A stretch of 64,000 bases of DNA, from assembly GCA_000729835.1 (NCBI GenBank), contig JFHB01000027.1, positions 62,001 through 126,000 on the forward strand, in the 5' to 3' direction. Below the pieces are notes generated by a model. The model was not told where the DNA came from, ran no database searches, and saw nothing but the letters and a program-made list of their open reading frames with translations. Shown piece by piece: positions 12,373-24,800 of the stretch (positions within the stretch are counted from its first letter, which is position 1; each line of letters starts with the position of its first letter). The translations under genes and the position numbers were made by a program. Origin of the DNA: Atkinsonella hypoxylon (Eukaryota; Ascomycota; Sordariomycetes; Hypocreales; Clavicipitaceae).

Positions 12373-12550
12373 GTACAGTGCCACACGCACACTGTATCTA
12401 GCATGGCGACCATAGCGCGGCACCGAACGTCGTATCAAACCGCCAACTTGGTCCCGGAGAATCGCTACCCACGATTTTTGCAACCATTCATGGACTCAGC
12501 CATCGAGGCTTTATTTTTTTCCATGATTTACTCAATAGCTTAGGGCGCAT

Positions 12551-12588
12551 ATTCTATATTCTACATTCTACATTCTATATTCTATATC
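12551..12588. repeat. ATTCTA(T/C) tandem repeat
   Basis: Five diverged copies of attctatattcta-like units in AT-rich intergenic DNA. Confidence 0.7.
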
Positions 12589-13004
12589 CTGCTCTTTAAA
12601 GCAGACGCACTAATGTGTACCAGCCCTTTCCTTGCAGCTGATAGCAAGACGGCTACAATCTTGTTCCCAAGTGTCCATGCTCCCTGAGCTACTGTTGTTA
12701 CTGTCAACTTCTCAATAACTGACTGTCTAAACTCACGTGTGAATTGCTAACCCTCTATATATAGTCTTTGTTACGTGCTGGAATTGCACCGTCGCCCCAG
12801 GCCCGGAATCAAGTACTATATGTACCTCGCATCGCAGAAATGGAACAACCACTGTTTACACAGACGCACTCATTTTTGGCCATTCCAATCCCACGTCGTA
12901 ACTCATAGTAGAAGCTGGCGATCAAAGGGGATTTGGCAGCGGAGCTTGAATCGCAGACTTCATCTTGCTCCCCAAAACATGTCTGCACAAGTAGAAAGCG
13001 CTGC

Positions 13005-13036
13005 TGCCAGTTGCCAGTTGCCAGTTGCCAGTTGCC
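13005..13036. repeat. Heptamer tandem repeat (gccagtt)
   Basis: Four perfect copies of gccagtt in the leader region of the membrane-protein gene. Confidence 0.85.
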
Positions 13037-13594
13037 ACCCCTCGCTTGGACGAGATGCATCAGAACTCAGGAGGCAAAAGAAGCCAGCTACCAGGCTGTG
13101 GAAACCAGAAACTGTTGACCGTTATTCAAACCGCCTGCCTGCTTCCATCACCAGGCAACAGGTGAGGCAGCAGGTGAGAATCTTTACTGGCCTCGTCATA
13201 GTTCTCGTCGCAGTCAAAGTCACATTCTCAGGCGTCCAGGCACGGCACTCTCCTCACACTTCCCTCTTTCCGCCCGCGGCTGCATCTACATCTGATCTTT
13301 CCTGCCTCCGCTCGCGCAGGTCCATCGACAAGACCAGAGCTCCAACCTCCGAGAAGACATTTGCCCTTCTGCCATCTTATTTTACTCTCTTCTCTCTACT
13401 TCATCACTTCTCATCTTGCTTTGCACGACCACGTCTTGCCCACTTAAACTTGTTCAGATTTTACTTGCAATCACTACGCACCGAACGTATCTTCTTCATC
13501 ATCTTCTTCTTCTGCTTCGTCTCTGACTGACTGGCTGCCTCGGTGCTCCATCTTCACATCAAAACCTTAGTCTTTCACCGTTCTAGCCGACAAC

Positions 13595-14441
13595 ATGCCC
13601 AAGCCTCACCTGTCCAAGATGCTGCTGCTGTTCCTTGTGGTCTCGTATGCAATCACCAGCTTCATCCTCGTCATCATGTCACTAGTCACCAGTATCCAGG
13701 CCAAGTCATACGTTCTTTCTCACGAATGCTCCGTCGCTGGTGCAAATTGCGGCTTTGCCTCGTGGGCTGTATATCCAGTGCTGGCAGCTGCCGCTGCCGT
13801 ATGCACTGTCACCGCCATCGCAATGGCCCTTAACATGCAATTCCGAGCAAAACAGACGCCTGTTGATCCCCTCTATGTCTTTCGAGGTATCTTCTTTACC
13901 CTACTGGTCCTCGTGCCTGTTGTTGTGCTGGGGTGGCTAGAACCATCGCATGCAGTGTACACCGGGAAAGAGTATATGCGCACCTTGAACGAAACAAATA
14001 CGTCGGCAGGAACAGACCTAAAGTCGTTGGGCGAAGCATATCCGCTGATGCATGGCGAGCCAACCCCCTTGTCTCAGAACCTAACTGGGGTTTTCGCCGC
14101 CCTTTCTGCAATCCGGAGATTCTATGGAGTGGCACCAAGTGACAAGAGCCTTTTTGATGCACTAGACCGTTTTATAAATAGTTATTATGGCGAGTTTGTC
14201 GGCATGACAGGCGCATTCGTTCTGCAGCAAGTTAGCAACATTCCCGGAGCAAGCACTGTGGCGTTGGCCCATTTCAACGTGTAAGTCCATTCTTCCCCTG
14301 ACAGTTGGGAGGCCTTGGCATTGACCACTTTGACGCAGCATCTTTGGAGCCACCATAGCTGGTCTTGCTGCTGCTATGGCACCTCCAGCGGGTATTCTCG
14401 GTGGCATGCACGGAGGCTCACCTGGTGCCACTACTGCTTGA
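13595..14441 (+). CDS. Fungal multi-pass membrane protein of unknown function
   Basis: A 262-residue protein I do not recognise. Exons are 13595-14280 and 14339-14441, with a 58-bp intron (GTAAGT..GCAG). Removing the intron adds a C-terminal hydrophobic segment, VIFGATIAGLAAAMAPPAG, and a short Gly-rich tail. Four hydrophobic segments are visible, at about residues 8-31, 56-83, 94-122 and 225-250. Between the third and fourth is a loop of about 100 residues with possible N-glycosylation sites (NET, NTS, NLT), which suggests that this loop faces the ER lumen or cell exterior. The long CT-rich leader suggests appreciable expression. It could be a plasma-membrane or eisosome-type tetraspan protein, but no family motif (SUR7, PalI) is evident. 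Confidence 0.8.
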
Positions 14442-15201
14442 ATGGAGGGAAATGAATATAAAATGATTCAACGTCCGCTGAATTCGGCTTGGGACGAATC
14501 AAGGAAGATATGAGTCAAGATGGGTCATTCAGTGTTACGTGGAAACAGCTTTACACAGTATAAATAGAAGCCGTATTCTCGTCTCCAGCCGGGAACAGTA
14601 CAGATGCTCGTGCAAACTTTATGGCTATCTCAATGGACACTGGATTGCAGGTCCGAATATAACTATGGGCTGAAAGAGGCACAAGTATCCGATGATGTCG
14701 ACATAGATAAAGTATACATATGCCAATCACCTACCTAGGTATGTATTTACGACCCGACCCGCCACCACAATGGGAAAAAAAAAAAAAAAAAGAGTACGTG
14801 TGACTATACAGTTAATCTCGTCTGCGACCCGACCGTCACCTTGTCAATAAACACATGTATCACAGAAAACCAGTCTGATGGCATCGTGGTCCAAGAGTCA
14901 CGGGGGTGCGGGCCAAGTCTCATTTCTTCTATATGAACTGTGGAGCGAGAGAAGCGAAAAAAGGTATCTACCAACAACGCCATGTGCCCATGTGAAAAGA
15001 TACTGCCTTTACCGTATGTATTTACCTAGTTCATACACCTAGTAGACTCACTTCGCCTTGATATCCAAGTCAGAGAAAGCCAACGTTTGATCAGTGTCGA
15101 TGCTGCTTCGCCATGTACATGAAGACATACTCTGTTGGAATTGTCCCACACAGCAAGAAAAGAAAGATAATGGAGATTGAGGAGGAGGATCACTACGGAG
15201 G
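14442..15201. other. Convergent 3' intergenic region
   Basis: Lies between two stop codons. It contains an A17 run near 14775-14791, a TACCTAGGTA palindrome at 14732-14741 and related CCTAG words near 15025-15045. No gene seen. Confidence 0.6.
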
Positions 15202-16941
15202 TCAGCTCAGCTGTACGGAAGGGAAGTATCTGGGCCCAGCGTATCCCTTTGCCATGATGGTCTGGACGTCTATGTTACCCGCCGCGTCGTGGCGTGTGCT
15301 CCACATCTTGAGGAGGATGAATCGGCCGGAGACGGGCGGATCGAAGCGAATTGTACATTTGGACTTCTTCTTCTCAATATAGAACCTGGCGTGCGGGACG
15401 AGAAGTTCCCCGCCTACTGCGCGGATGGCATCTTGTGTGGCCGAGTTGTGCGCGTCCCATGCTTCAGAGAGAGAGATGCTGAATATGTCTCTTTCTCGAT
15501 TCCCCTCGTACAAGGAATGATGCGAACCCGAAGCCATCGGAATTTGTCTGTGGAAGGACTCTCTAAAATCTGATGTGGAATATGGGTGGCCAGTGTCTTC
15601 CGAGTCAGACGTTTCTGTTTCAAAGGGCAAGGAGCCAATGCGGTCGGGAGGTCGGCGAAGCGTGTGAGGCATCTCAAAGGAATCTTCGTCATCAGATGTG
15701 CACTCCGTGGTGATGTTGAAGTGAGGTAGGTTGGAGGCGAACTCAGATGGCATCTCTGGAATGCGGTTATCGTAAAGGTCAGCAGCTGGCTGGCGGGAGT
15801 GGGAGTGGGAGCGGCGGACACGAGTGGACGTAGTGCCGTCGTTGTGGTGGCGGATGGAGATGATGTGTCGTGGAGTTGTCTCATGCTCTGACGGTTGCTG
15901 TGACAAATGGTCGTCGTCAGACTGGTTGGGAGGTGGATGAGTATATTGTATTTGATATTGTGCAGTCCGGCTGAGGCTATCGTCCTGATCCATCGATATG
16001 AAAACCATGCCTTCACGCACGCTTGAAATTATCATGTTAGAATCGCAAAAGACTTGGCCTTATCAAAGGGATAGGTGGGTGCGGGGTGATCTATCTCAAA
16101 CATACGGATGCGAATAATTCATGGCAGCAGGAGCTTTGATTGTGAGCTCTTCGAGGGTGAAGACCGTTGCACCCTGGTGTCGCAGGACAATGTTGCACCG
16201 ATTCCCTTTGGTACAGTACACTGAGGTGTCGTTCTTCAGAATGTTCTCAGCAGCATATGAAGACTCATTTGAGAACATGCCTCCGTCACAGCTGACAATT
16301 TCCATTTGCAGCTGGCCAGGTTCAATTTGACCATATTTTCCATACCGGAAACCTTTAAAGCTAGGCACTAGGCGATTTGAGTCGATTTTGCGGCGCTTGC
16401 TCCGGAGGTTGTCGTCGGGAAAGTCGTGAGGGCGGATAGTTGGTGATAAGGTGGTACCTAGCAGAGGAGTCATGAGATTCACATGGTTTGTCATGTCAAG
16501 CAGGGACCAAGGCTGAGCGTTGGCCTCGTCGAGGCTCTGATCTAGCTCTTCCAGGTTTGTTGGCCGATTATGTTGATTTAGTCGATTGTCGATAGGCCGT
16601 AAACGCAGCGCGCGACTGGATGAAGATAACCACGATTGATCCATGGAATTCGACTCCAGGTCGTCCAAGCTGGGTGCCCTGTCGTCAAGGTTCCGTATAC
16701 GCTCCGCCCTCCGTGCTGCGGCAGACCAGTATCTCGACGCTGGCCGAGTACTTGTTGCTAAGCTGCTCAGTGAAGCTGAACCAGGCGGTGATGGTGGGCC
16801 AGATCGTGCCCGGTCGGCATTCAAGTTGCGCAATGGCGGTAATCGAGGTGCTGATCTTGGCAGAGGAGGGTATTCTTCTTGTGTGTCCTGAAGGCCATGT
16901 GGTCGGTTTCCGCCGGAACCGGCCCCCCATCTGGAGGCCAT
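15202..16941 (-). CDS. Conserved fungal protein with two split beta-rich blocks, function unknown
   Basis: A 551-residue protein. Exons are 16941-16106 and 16021-15202, with an 84-bp intron (GTATGT donor, TCTAAC branch, CAAG acceptor) that rejoins as SHPVREGMVFISM. The N-terminal 190 residues are Pro/Ser/Arg-rich and probably disordered. A compact first block follows, from FKGFRYGKYGQIEPG through the Cys-containing VYCTKGNRCNIVLRHQG to QYQIQYTH. A disordered insert of about 150 residues comes next, and then a second block near the C-terminus, ending GRFILLKMWSTR ... DVQTIMAKGYAGPRYFP. The last part resembles the final strands of DOC/F5-8C-type galactose-binding jelly rolls. I infer one beta domain interrupted by a long disordered loop. 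I do not recognise a named family. Confidence 0.82.
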
Positions 16942-18677
16942 CGCAAAGCGTCTATCAAGGCACGCTTGGCTCTCCTTCTAAGTACGATGCTACTCTACGA
17001 TAAGGTTGGGGTGGAATTGAGTCTCGGCTCAAATGGAGGGATCCAATTGTCGTCTTGAGAGTTAGCGCCCGCTCTGATGACGTCGGGCTGGCTGCGAAAG
17101 AAGACGGCTTTATCTGTGGTCGGTATGGGGAGAAAAGTGCAGTAGCAAGTCGTCGGGAATGAAGCCTGGAGCGTGGAGCCTGGCGAGAGGGTTCTGCTGT
17201 GCGGAAAGAAAATTCAGGTGCTCAGCCTGAAGGTGGAATAAGATGATGATTTTGGGTCACAAACCCCACGCTTTTGTCGAGATGGGCAAGGTCAGGTGAG
17301 AGCATCAGGCGTGGTCGAACAGTATGTCTCACGGTGGAATATATGAAATTAGGTGGGCTCTTCGGTAACTTCAGCCTGGCTGCTTGGCTTGAACGCCATG
17401 AGTTAGTACCCGGTAATTTAAGGTGGTGATTCGGGTGACTGCGAGTCTGGCTTTTGTGACCAAGCGGAGTGTTCAGAGATGGACCCATGAAAGCGAGGTA
17501 GTTGAACCTGGTGAACGTTGCAACTTCAGCGTCGGTGAACAGAGGACAAAGAGCGTTTTATTATTAATAACCACTGACTGGATCCTGCTCGCAGCCGCTA
17601 GCAGCGCGTAGTCGAGCCACGCGGAGCAACCAATCGCCCAGCTTGTGGCCACGAGTCGTGAAAGCCGCGAAAATGTAGCGGGCACAATGTCGCAGCGCCA
17701 GGAATTTATCCCATTAACCACTCAAGGTCCACGAGAATACGTACGTAGTCGTTGGTTGATCGAATTGGTGGGTTGGAGGGGCACGCAACGGCCTTGGTCG
17801 GTAACGTCGCTGAGCCCATCCATGCCATAGCATGCGAGTACAGACCAGGGTTGCAGGCTCGCTGAAGAGACGTGTTGAACGAGAACACTTCCAAGCAAGC
17901 CGGAACAGAGAAAATACAATAACTATGGGTTTTCCGTGTTCCGCCCTGACGCAGAGTGGGAATATGCGTTCACTGAGCGCCAAACGGAGAACAGGATGGA
18001 TAGCTGTACTCTTGTCTCGAACCGAAAGCACACTGCGGAGATGACGTGGTCAGTTTCTAGGTAGGCTACTTGTCGACGCTTAAAGCAGTTGAATCAATCC
18101 GACGCAGTGCAGGGAGTTGAGCGCAAGCAACCGTGTGCGAATATCGTGTGGGTATCTATCTGCCCGCAGCCTAACCCTGTGCCAAAGTCAAACGCAGAGT
18201 CGTGGTAAGCAAGGACAAAGTTGCAACGCAGCCTCGAAATGACGCAGTAAACCCAAAGCAAGCAGGGATCGTGGAAATGTCGCGAATCAGCTATGCTTTG
18301 TGTGGAATATTCCCGTCCTGTGCAGTCAGAGCAACTTAAGACTCGTTGCTGTTTTCAACCAGGAGATGAGAAGTTGGAGCTGGGGGATAGTGGCACAGCA
18401 GACAATCAGGAAGGCAGCCAACGAAACGAGTCACGACCTTGCAAGGTGTCACGGTACCAACTAAGTCACTAAAGGAAGGAGAGAAGGAGCGAAGGAGAGA
18501 GGATGAAGGCGGGGAGGAGGGAAGGAAGCAAGGGGGCATCAGAAAAGGAAGGAGGGACAAAGGATAAGGGCAGCAGGACCTAACAACGCCTTATCCAATT
18601 CGCTGCCGCAAAAACCGGTGGCGAGATTTGGAAGATGTCAATCATCAGGGTGGTTGGCCCATTTTGCAGATTAGGGA

Positions 18678-18730
18678 TCTATCCATCCATCTATCCATCC
18701 ATCTATCCATCCCTTCCATCCCTCCCATCC
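18678..18730. repeat. ATCC/CTAT microsatellite
   Basis: Interrupted tandem tetranucleotides (atccatccatct units). Confidence 0.85.
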
Positions 18731-19039
18731 ACTGCTGTGTTCCTGCGGTGTTCCTGCGAGCGTCCCAAGCAGAGTCGGCATGCGCCGAGTTGAGTCGAAT
18801 CCAATCCGCCAATCAGACACCGTGCCATTCCTTACGTCAGCGCAGCTTGGCGGCCAACCGCAGCTCTAACAAATTCTGGGCGCGCCATTGCCGACAAGCA
18901 AGACGAGACGAAACAGACGCAGTCTCAACTTAAGCTTGGTTCCGAGAATGCAAAAGCTCTCGATGGCTCATCGCTCATCCTTCGTCCCTGAGCTCGCGGA
19001 GAGGTCTCGACACGGGCTCTTTAAGGACCACACAGTATA

Positions 19040-19065
19040 GCTGTAGAGCTGTAGAGCTGTAGCTC
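19040..19065. repeat. AGCTGTAG tandem repeat upstream of AOS1
   Basis: Three copies of agctgtag(a) about 250 bp before the AOS1 start codon. Confidence 0.7.
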
Positions 19066-19307
19066 TGAGATCTGATCTGCACATTTTTCCTTTGTTGATC
19101 GAGTGAGCTTCCTTGCTGCGCATAGCTCCCACTGGCGCGTTTGACGTTTGCGCTTTGGCTCAACATCTCCTCAGGACGAATTCACTTCACCTTCTTCTCG
19201 CTTGTCATTGCACCGACGTTAGGCGCCACTATCTCTCAAAAAGGCGCGAAAGCGTCCCACGATAACAAAGCCTGTCTCTCCTTTCACATCCACCAGCGCA
19301 GACCGAG

Positions 19308-20970
19308 ATGGATCAACAGAACCTTTTGCCCATAATGATGCCAAACGTTGGACCCGTGGAGATCCCATCGAACAAAGTATCTGCAGGTAATTACTCACTT
19401 TTCTTCTTCTTCGCAATGAATCAAAACCTCCCTCTCCTCTGCACGACGATACTTTCTTACACGGTGAAATGCAGATGATGTTGCGCTATACGACAGACAA
19501 ATTCGTCTCTGGGGCATGGCCGCACAACAAAAGATACAGAACGCCCACATTCTTCTCATCACTATGCGCGGCCTAGCGAACGAAGTTGCCAAGAATCTCG
19601 TTCTCGCAGGTGTTGGATCCATCACCCTACTCGATGGCTCTCCTCTAACAGAAGTCGACCTTGGGTGCCAATTCCTCCTTGCCGAAGCCGGCGGGGAGAG
19701 CCTCGTTGGCCAGAACCGCGCAGAAGCCGCAAGCTATGCACTGCGCAAACTCAACCCTCGTGTACAAGTACATGTGGACCCCGAAAGCGTCATCGCCAAA
19801 GGCCCCAGCTACTTTGCGGCATATGACGTTGTCATTGCCACGGATCTGGGCCCAGACACCTTCAATATCATTAACACCGCCACCAGAATAAACGGGCGAC
19901 CATTTTATGCCGCGGGCACCCATGGAATGTACGGATTCATCTTCAGCGACCTCATTGAACATGACTTCGTCATCGAGCGCGATGCCAGCAATATTGCCAC
20001 CACTCCGAAACAGGAAACCCGCACCCGCTCCATTATCGATGTCAAAACCAAGACCGAAGGCAACAAGACCATCGAGTCCGTTACCAAGCGCGAGCTCTAC
20101 TCTACCTGGTTCTTAGCAAGCGACGTTGCCGTCCTGCCTCCGGAATACACGTCCTCGAAACGACGATTAAAATCCGTCACCCCCGCACTATCTTGTCTGC
20201 GAGCGCTTTGGGAATTTAAGCAATTGCAAGGCGGCAGGTTGCCCAGTAACAGGGAGGACTTGAAGTTGTTCACGCAGATTGCGACACAGAAGCATAAGGC
20301 GCTCAGTCTGCCTAGCGAAACACTGAAGCCAGAGTTTCTGCGAAGCTTTCTGCAGAATCTGGGAAGTGAGATGGCGCCTGTGACGGCCATTCTAGGAGGC
20401 CAACTCGCCCAAGACGTGATTAATGTGCTGGGCCAGTCGCAGCAGCCCATCCAAAACACCGTCGTCTTTGACGGCACAACCATGGAAGCCCTAATGTACC
20501 CTCTTCACCCTGAATTAGCCCTCGGCGCAAGCTTGCTCTCTGTGCCTAACGCCGGCGCGCCAATTTTCCTCGGTGCAGGAGCCGGGGCTGGCATTGGCAC
20601 GGGCGACATCGCCATGAACGGCACCAACGATATCATGTATCAGAGTATGGGGGCCCTTCCTGTGGACATTACCAGCATGGGCGGCAATACAGCCGTGCAA
20701 GCTGCTCCCGCTCAACAGCCAGCGGCTCCTCAACCGTTGCTCAACCAGATTGCTCAGTTTCAAGAACAAGCTCCAGCCCAGGCAACTGCCGAGTCCTCAT
20801 TTCAGCCTCAAGCGGAAAGCCGAGACCATCAAGCAGAGTCCGCAAACACATCTCGACCGACCGACGAGTCGAATTGCAACAGTCATAGTAACATGGCGTT
20901 CGCTGCCGACTCGCAAGCCTGCTCGCTAGATGCGACTCTTAGGATTTGCAAAAGAGAACCACTGGGATAG
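19308..20970 (+). CDS. AOS1: SUMO-activating enzyme E1, Aos1 subunit
   Basis: A 524-residue ThiF/UBA-fold protein that pairs with Uba2 to adenylate SUMO. Exon 1 is 19308-19386, the intron is 88 bp (19387-19474), and exon 2 is 19475-20970. The join restores the hallmark DDVALYDRQIRLWGMAAQQK. Other E1 signatures are LAGVGSITLLDGSPLTEVDLG, the ATDLGPDTFNIINTATR strand and the AAGTHGMYGFIFSDL loop. As in other Aos1 proteins, no catalytic Cys domain is expected. The family core ends at about residue 360 (HPELALGASLL). A tail of about 150 residues rich in Ala, Gln and Pro follows, which is longer than the yeast or human proteins. The start was picked because it gives the conserved N-terminus by splicing. 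Confidence 0.9.
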
Positions 20971-21839
20971 CCGGTAACGGGCCTGACATGGGCTACAGAA
21001 ATAGTAAATACGGGAATGGATAGGAAGACCCCCTTGCTAGGATTATACCAATGCCAGAAGCATTCATTAACGAAGCATTATTCTGTCCATTTACCAATAC
21101 GTGACATGTGCCAAAGGAAAAACTGAAGAAAAGGTCAACGAATGATCACTTTCGTCCATCTGCAGTGCACATCAAGCAAAAACACGTCGCGTCCAAAATA
21201 ATAAAAAGGGTCTATTAATGGCATCTGGTCCTATAGCCAGAATACCTTCAGCAAGTAATCTAGAGTAAGAATTGCAACACATTAAAAAGAGATATACCTA
21301 TCTCCTCATGCAAGCTTTTTTCATTAATACCTAGGGGCCATTCCGCCCTAAAACCGTAACACAACTAGAATGAGAGAGATCCAGGCCAGGGCACAAACCC
21401 TGTCATGCATCCGTTTACACCCGGTGCAATTCCTCCTCAATCCGCGCTTGTGCACACGCCTTGTGCACAGGATGAAGCACCATTGTTGCCATGTTGCAAC
21501 TATGATAAGTAGCAAATCGACATATATGCATGTTGTAAGGAAATAAGAAGAAACGGTAAAGAACGAAAAAACAGAAACTGGAGAATGATGGGAAATAAAA
21601 AAAACTTGTAACGCCGTTTAATGCCACGGATGGAAAACAGGCGTTGCTCATGCTGGATCTAGAGTTTCCTTCCTTCCATTTTGAAATCTGGAAGCCGACA
21701 AGAGGGTATAGTGGGAAATGTGAATAAAAGCCAGCTACAAAACAGTGATATAAGAAAAAATCGACTGCTAAAAAAGACAAAATGCATTTGACGACAATTG
21801 ATACAGCGACTGGCAAGACATGGAGACTAGCGGTATAAG
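20971..21839. other. Convergent 3' intergenic region
   Basis: AT-rich DNA between the AOS1 stop and the end of the RGG-protein frame on the opposite strand. It probably carries both polyadenylation regions. No gene seen. Confidence 0.6.
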
Positions 21840-24800
21840 TCATGAGCCAGGACCAGGAGCCGTCTTCTCACTGTCCAGTATCTCGATTGGTAGAGTTCTG
21901 TCACTCAGACTGGGTTTCAGACTTCTTGTACGCGCGGCTGATGGTGTCTGCACCTTGACAATGGGATTGCGCGTCGAAGACTTTTGCCTGTGTCGTGGCT
22001 TGACGTTTAGAATGGCCATGTCTGCATCAGTCGAGGTTGCTGTGCATCTGTCTCTTCTGGGACGGAGACGACGTTTCAGAGGAGCGTCCGACAATATGGA
22101 TGCTTCTAGGTTTGGTATTGCGCCAAAGCCATATAATGACATGCTCTCCAGTTCAAAGGGTTCGTCGGGCATCTTAGCTGCCACCATTTCCACATCCGGT
22201 CGTGGCACTTGGGTCAAGCTCTTTCGGGGACACAACGGTGGCAGTGTCCGTGGCGAGAGAAACCGAATCGATTTGTACTTCGGGGGATCTAAAGACTCCT
22301 TCTTTTGAGGGTTCCGATCCAGACGCTATCTCGATTCGTCCCTGTCGTTTGAAGGATCGCCCTTATCTTGCTTGCTACGCTTACGATGCTGATTTACATT
22401 CCAACCTCTGATCTGAGTCGGACCAGAACTCGGCAAAGCAGCAGAAGATCCTGTCTCCTTATGGTCGTACGGGATTGTTTTCAGCTCAGGCCTGTTCGAC
22501 CAAGCGCGGTGTGCGGGAACAGGAGCCGGCTGCAGCTTGCGATACTTGTTCGAGCCGGCATCCGAGGATCCAGATGGCGTGGACCTGTGGCGATGAGCCG
22601 ATCCTGGAGGACCACCATGAGGAGTTTCCGGGGGACTCTGAGTGAACGGCAGTCCTGGGGGGTTCCCAAAAGTGGGTGACATGATCTGCGGCGCATAGCT
22701 TACAGGAGGAGGCGAGCCCACGTACGAGGGGTTGCCTTGTTGTGGATTAGGTAAGATTCTGTCACCAGGAATTGTCTGTAAAGGTGGAGGTTGATGTGTA
22801 TCTTGAATTGAATACCCACGATGATATGATCGCGATGGAGGCGGAGGATAGTATGAGTGATGAACGCTTCCAACGCGCATGTTGGTGTCATAGGGCAGCT
22901 CTTCGGGCACCGATTGTGTGCGCCCACGAGGCGGTCGTAAAGGAGGCAAAGGCTCAGTGCTAGCTGATTGAGAAAATGACAATCTCGATCCCGCTTGTGG
23001 GAGTGGAGGAGGGGGATATGTTTGATGGCTGGGAGGAACAGATCCCGCTGGAGGGAGGCCGGATGGAGGTGCAGGAGGTTGTTGTGGTTGTTGCCAGTAT
23101 ATTCGGCTGTATGGGGATTGTTGGGCAGTCTCAGTTCCGTACCCGCTAAGTCGACGAGAATTATAGCCTGGATCAATAGGACGAGGGTCCGGCGGATAGA
23201 TACTGCTATGAGCGGCAGGGGGGTGTGGAGGTGGAGGTGGAGGATAATAGCCAACTGGGTCAGGTGCAGGAGGAAGCACGGTTGGCTTATATTCATGTTG
23301 CGGGACTGGCACGGGATAAGCTTGTCGATCATGGACAATGCCACCTAGCGTTAACGATCTGCGGTCGGCCTGGTTGTGAGCAAACTGGGGTGTGGGTTCC
23401 TGACTAAGTCTTGAACTCATAGTAGCTTGACCAAAGGAGGCAACAGGGAGAGGTTCTTCGTGCTTAACGCTCATTCGGGTCTCGGGCTCGGCATGTATGG
23501 GAGCTGTTGTGGTTGATTGTGGCTCGTCCTCCACCGACGATGAGCCCAGGACGCGGGATTCCACATTGCAAAGCTCCGCAAGGAAATTAAGATTCACGCT
23601 ATTACTCTCAGGAGCAGGAGGGGGGTCAGGCTTGGAATCGGTAAAAACGTCCCGGATCGCATCGTAACGTGCAGTTTTTGGCGTTGGCGGAGCTGCGCGG
23701 GTTACCTCCTGCGCAGAAACGTATGCAGTAGCATACATCAAGACAGACATGGCTGGCAACAGTCCTTCAGGCTGTTCGGTTTCTTTGGGTTCAATTTCGA
23801 GTTCCTTGGGGTCCGCTTCCGACGTCGTCTCCGAGAGCTGGGGCCTGGAGCTGAATTCTTTCTCGGCGGTTCCCAGAGATTTGTTTTTAAGCTCCTCGTC
23901 TGACTCGACGTATTCTGCGACGGAGAGATCCTCCGAGTCGATTTCTGCCAGTTTGCAAAATCTTCGGAGATTGGCCTTCATTTTCATGCGAAGAGGTTGC
24001 TCATCAGAGCGGCGTTCGTTGGTTGTAGCCTGGAACGAGCGTGAAGCATGTGATATGCGCCCAGAAGGATTGGCGATGAAGACATTAGGCTTTCCTGGCA
24101 TGACGTAGGGACTGGGAGGCTCCAGCTCGTTCCTACTTGAAGGCAAGAATATTCCGTATTTTGGATGAACTCCATATTTCTTGACCAGCTCTTGGTCAAA
24201 ATCCTCGGGCTTGGCGACGGAATAGTCGTAGCCGTTGCACCAATGGTCAAAGTGAATGCCATTGCTGTTAGGGGTATCGAGATACTTGCCTCGTTTTGCC
24301 CGAGTGTGACCCTTGGTTGAGTCGTTGGAAGAATCTTTGAAGCCGATGTCCCAGTCATCGAATTCAAACGGACGAGGTGCGAGGATTCGGCTATTCAGAC
24401 CCTTATCTCGCATTGATGGTCTCTGATTATATGTGCGGACGCCATAATCATCCGGTTCCCCGATGTTCTTGGGCAATGGAGGGCTCTTTTCACGTGCGAG
24501 CTGTCTGCTCTGTGTCCGAGAGGTAAATGAGGCGGTGCCATTCACAATGGGAGGCTCTGGTGATGCAGGGACCGATTCCTCTTCCCCATTGGCAGCCTCC
24601 GGATCTTTATCTACATTGGCAGCCGAAGCCAAAAGACCCTTCATGGGAGCTGGGGCCATGGGGACCGGCGCAAGCAGCTGGCTGTCGTCCATGTTGCGAG
24701 TTGATCTCTTGGGCGTTGATTGACCATCGGGTTGATCTGTAGCTCTGCGTTTGATGCCGGCGCCACCGCGATTTCTCCCCCTTCCGCGCGTGGGGGCAGA

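Larger units (their letters stand above)
11857..13594. promoter_or_regulatory. Divergent intergenic region with repeats and a CT-rich leader
   Basis: A 1.74-kb spacer between the PQ-loop gene (-) and a membrane-protein gene (+). It contains a T run near 12069-12082, a CATCCG repeat, an ATTCTA-type repeat and a TATA-like ctatatatag at about 12755-12764. A GCCAGTT heptamer repeat follows, then a strongly CT-rich tract from about 13360 to 13540 just before the ATG at 13595. Such tracts are typical of leaders and promoters of expressed fungal genes. The 251-codon open frame in this leader is low-complexity and is not accepted as a gene. Confidence 0.6.
16942..19307. promoter_or_regulatory. Divergent 2.4-kb intergenic region upstream of AOS1
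   Basis: No gene is supported; the small open frames on both strands are short and without family resemblance. It contains GA/GGA-rich DNA near 18475-18560, an ATCC-type microsatellite, and an AGCTGTAG repeat at about 19040-19065 close to the AOS1 start. Confidence 0.55.

Noticed and set aside
12775..13530. 251-codon plus-strand frame in the leader of the membrane-protein gene
   Set aside because: Starts without a good ATG, includes a heptamer repeat and a CT-rich tract, and shows no conserved pattern. Better explained as promoter/leader.
22772..23348. Overlapping frames on both strands within the RGG gene
   Set aside because: Proline/tyrosine-rich low-complexity coding sequence creates open frames in other phases; the long spliced minus frame explains the region.
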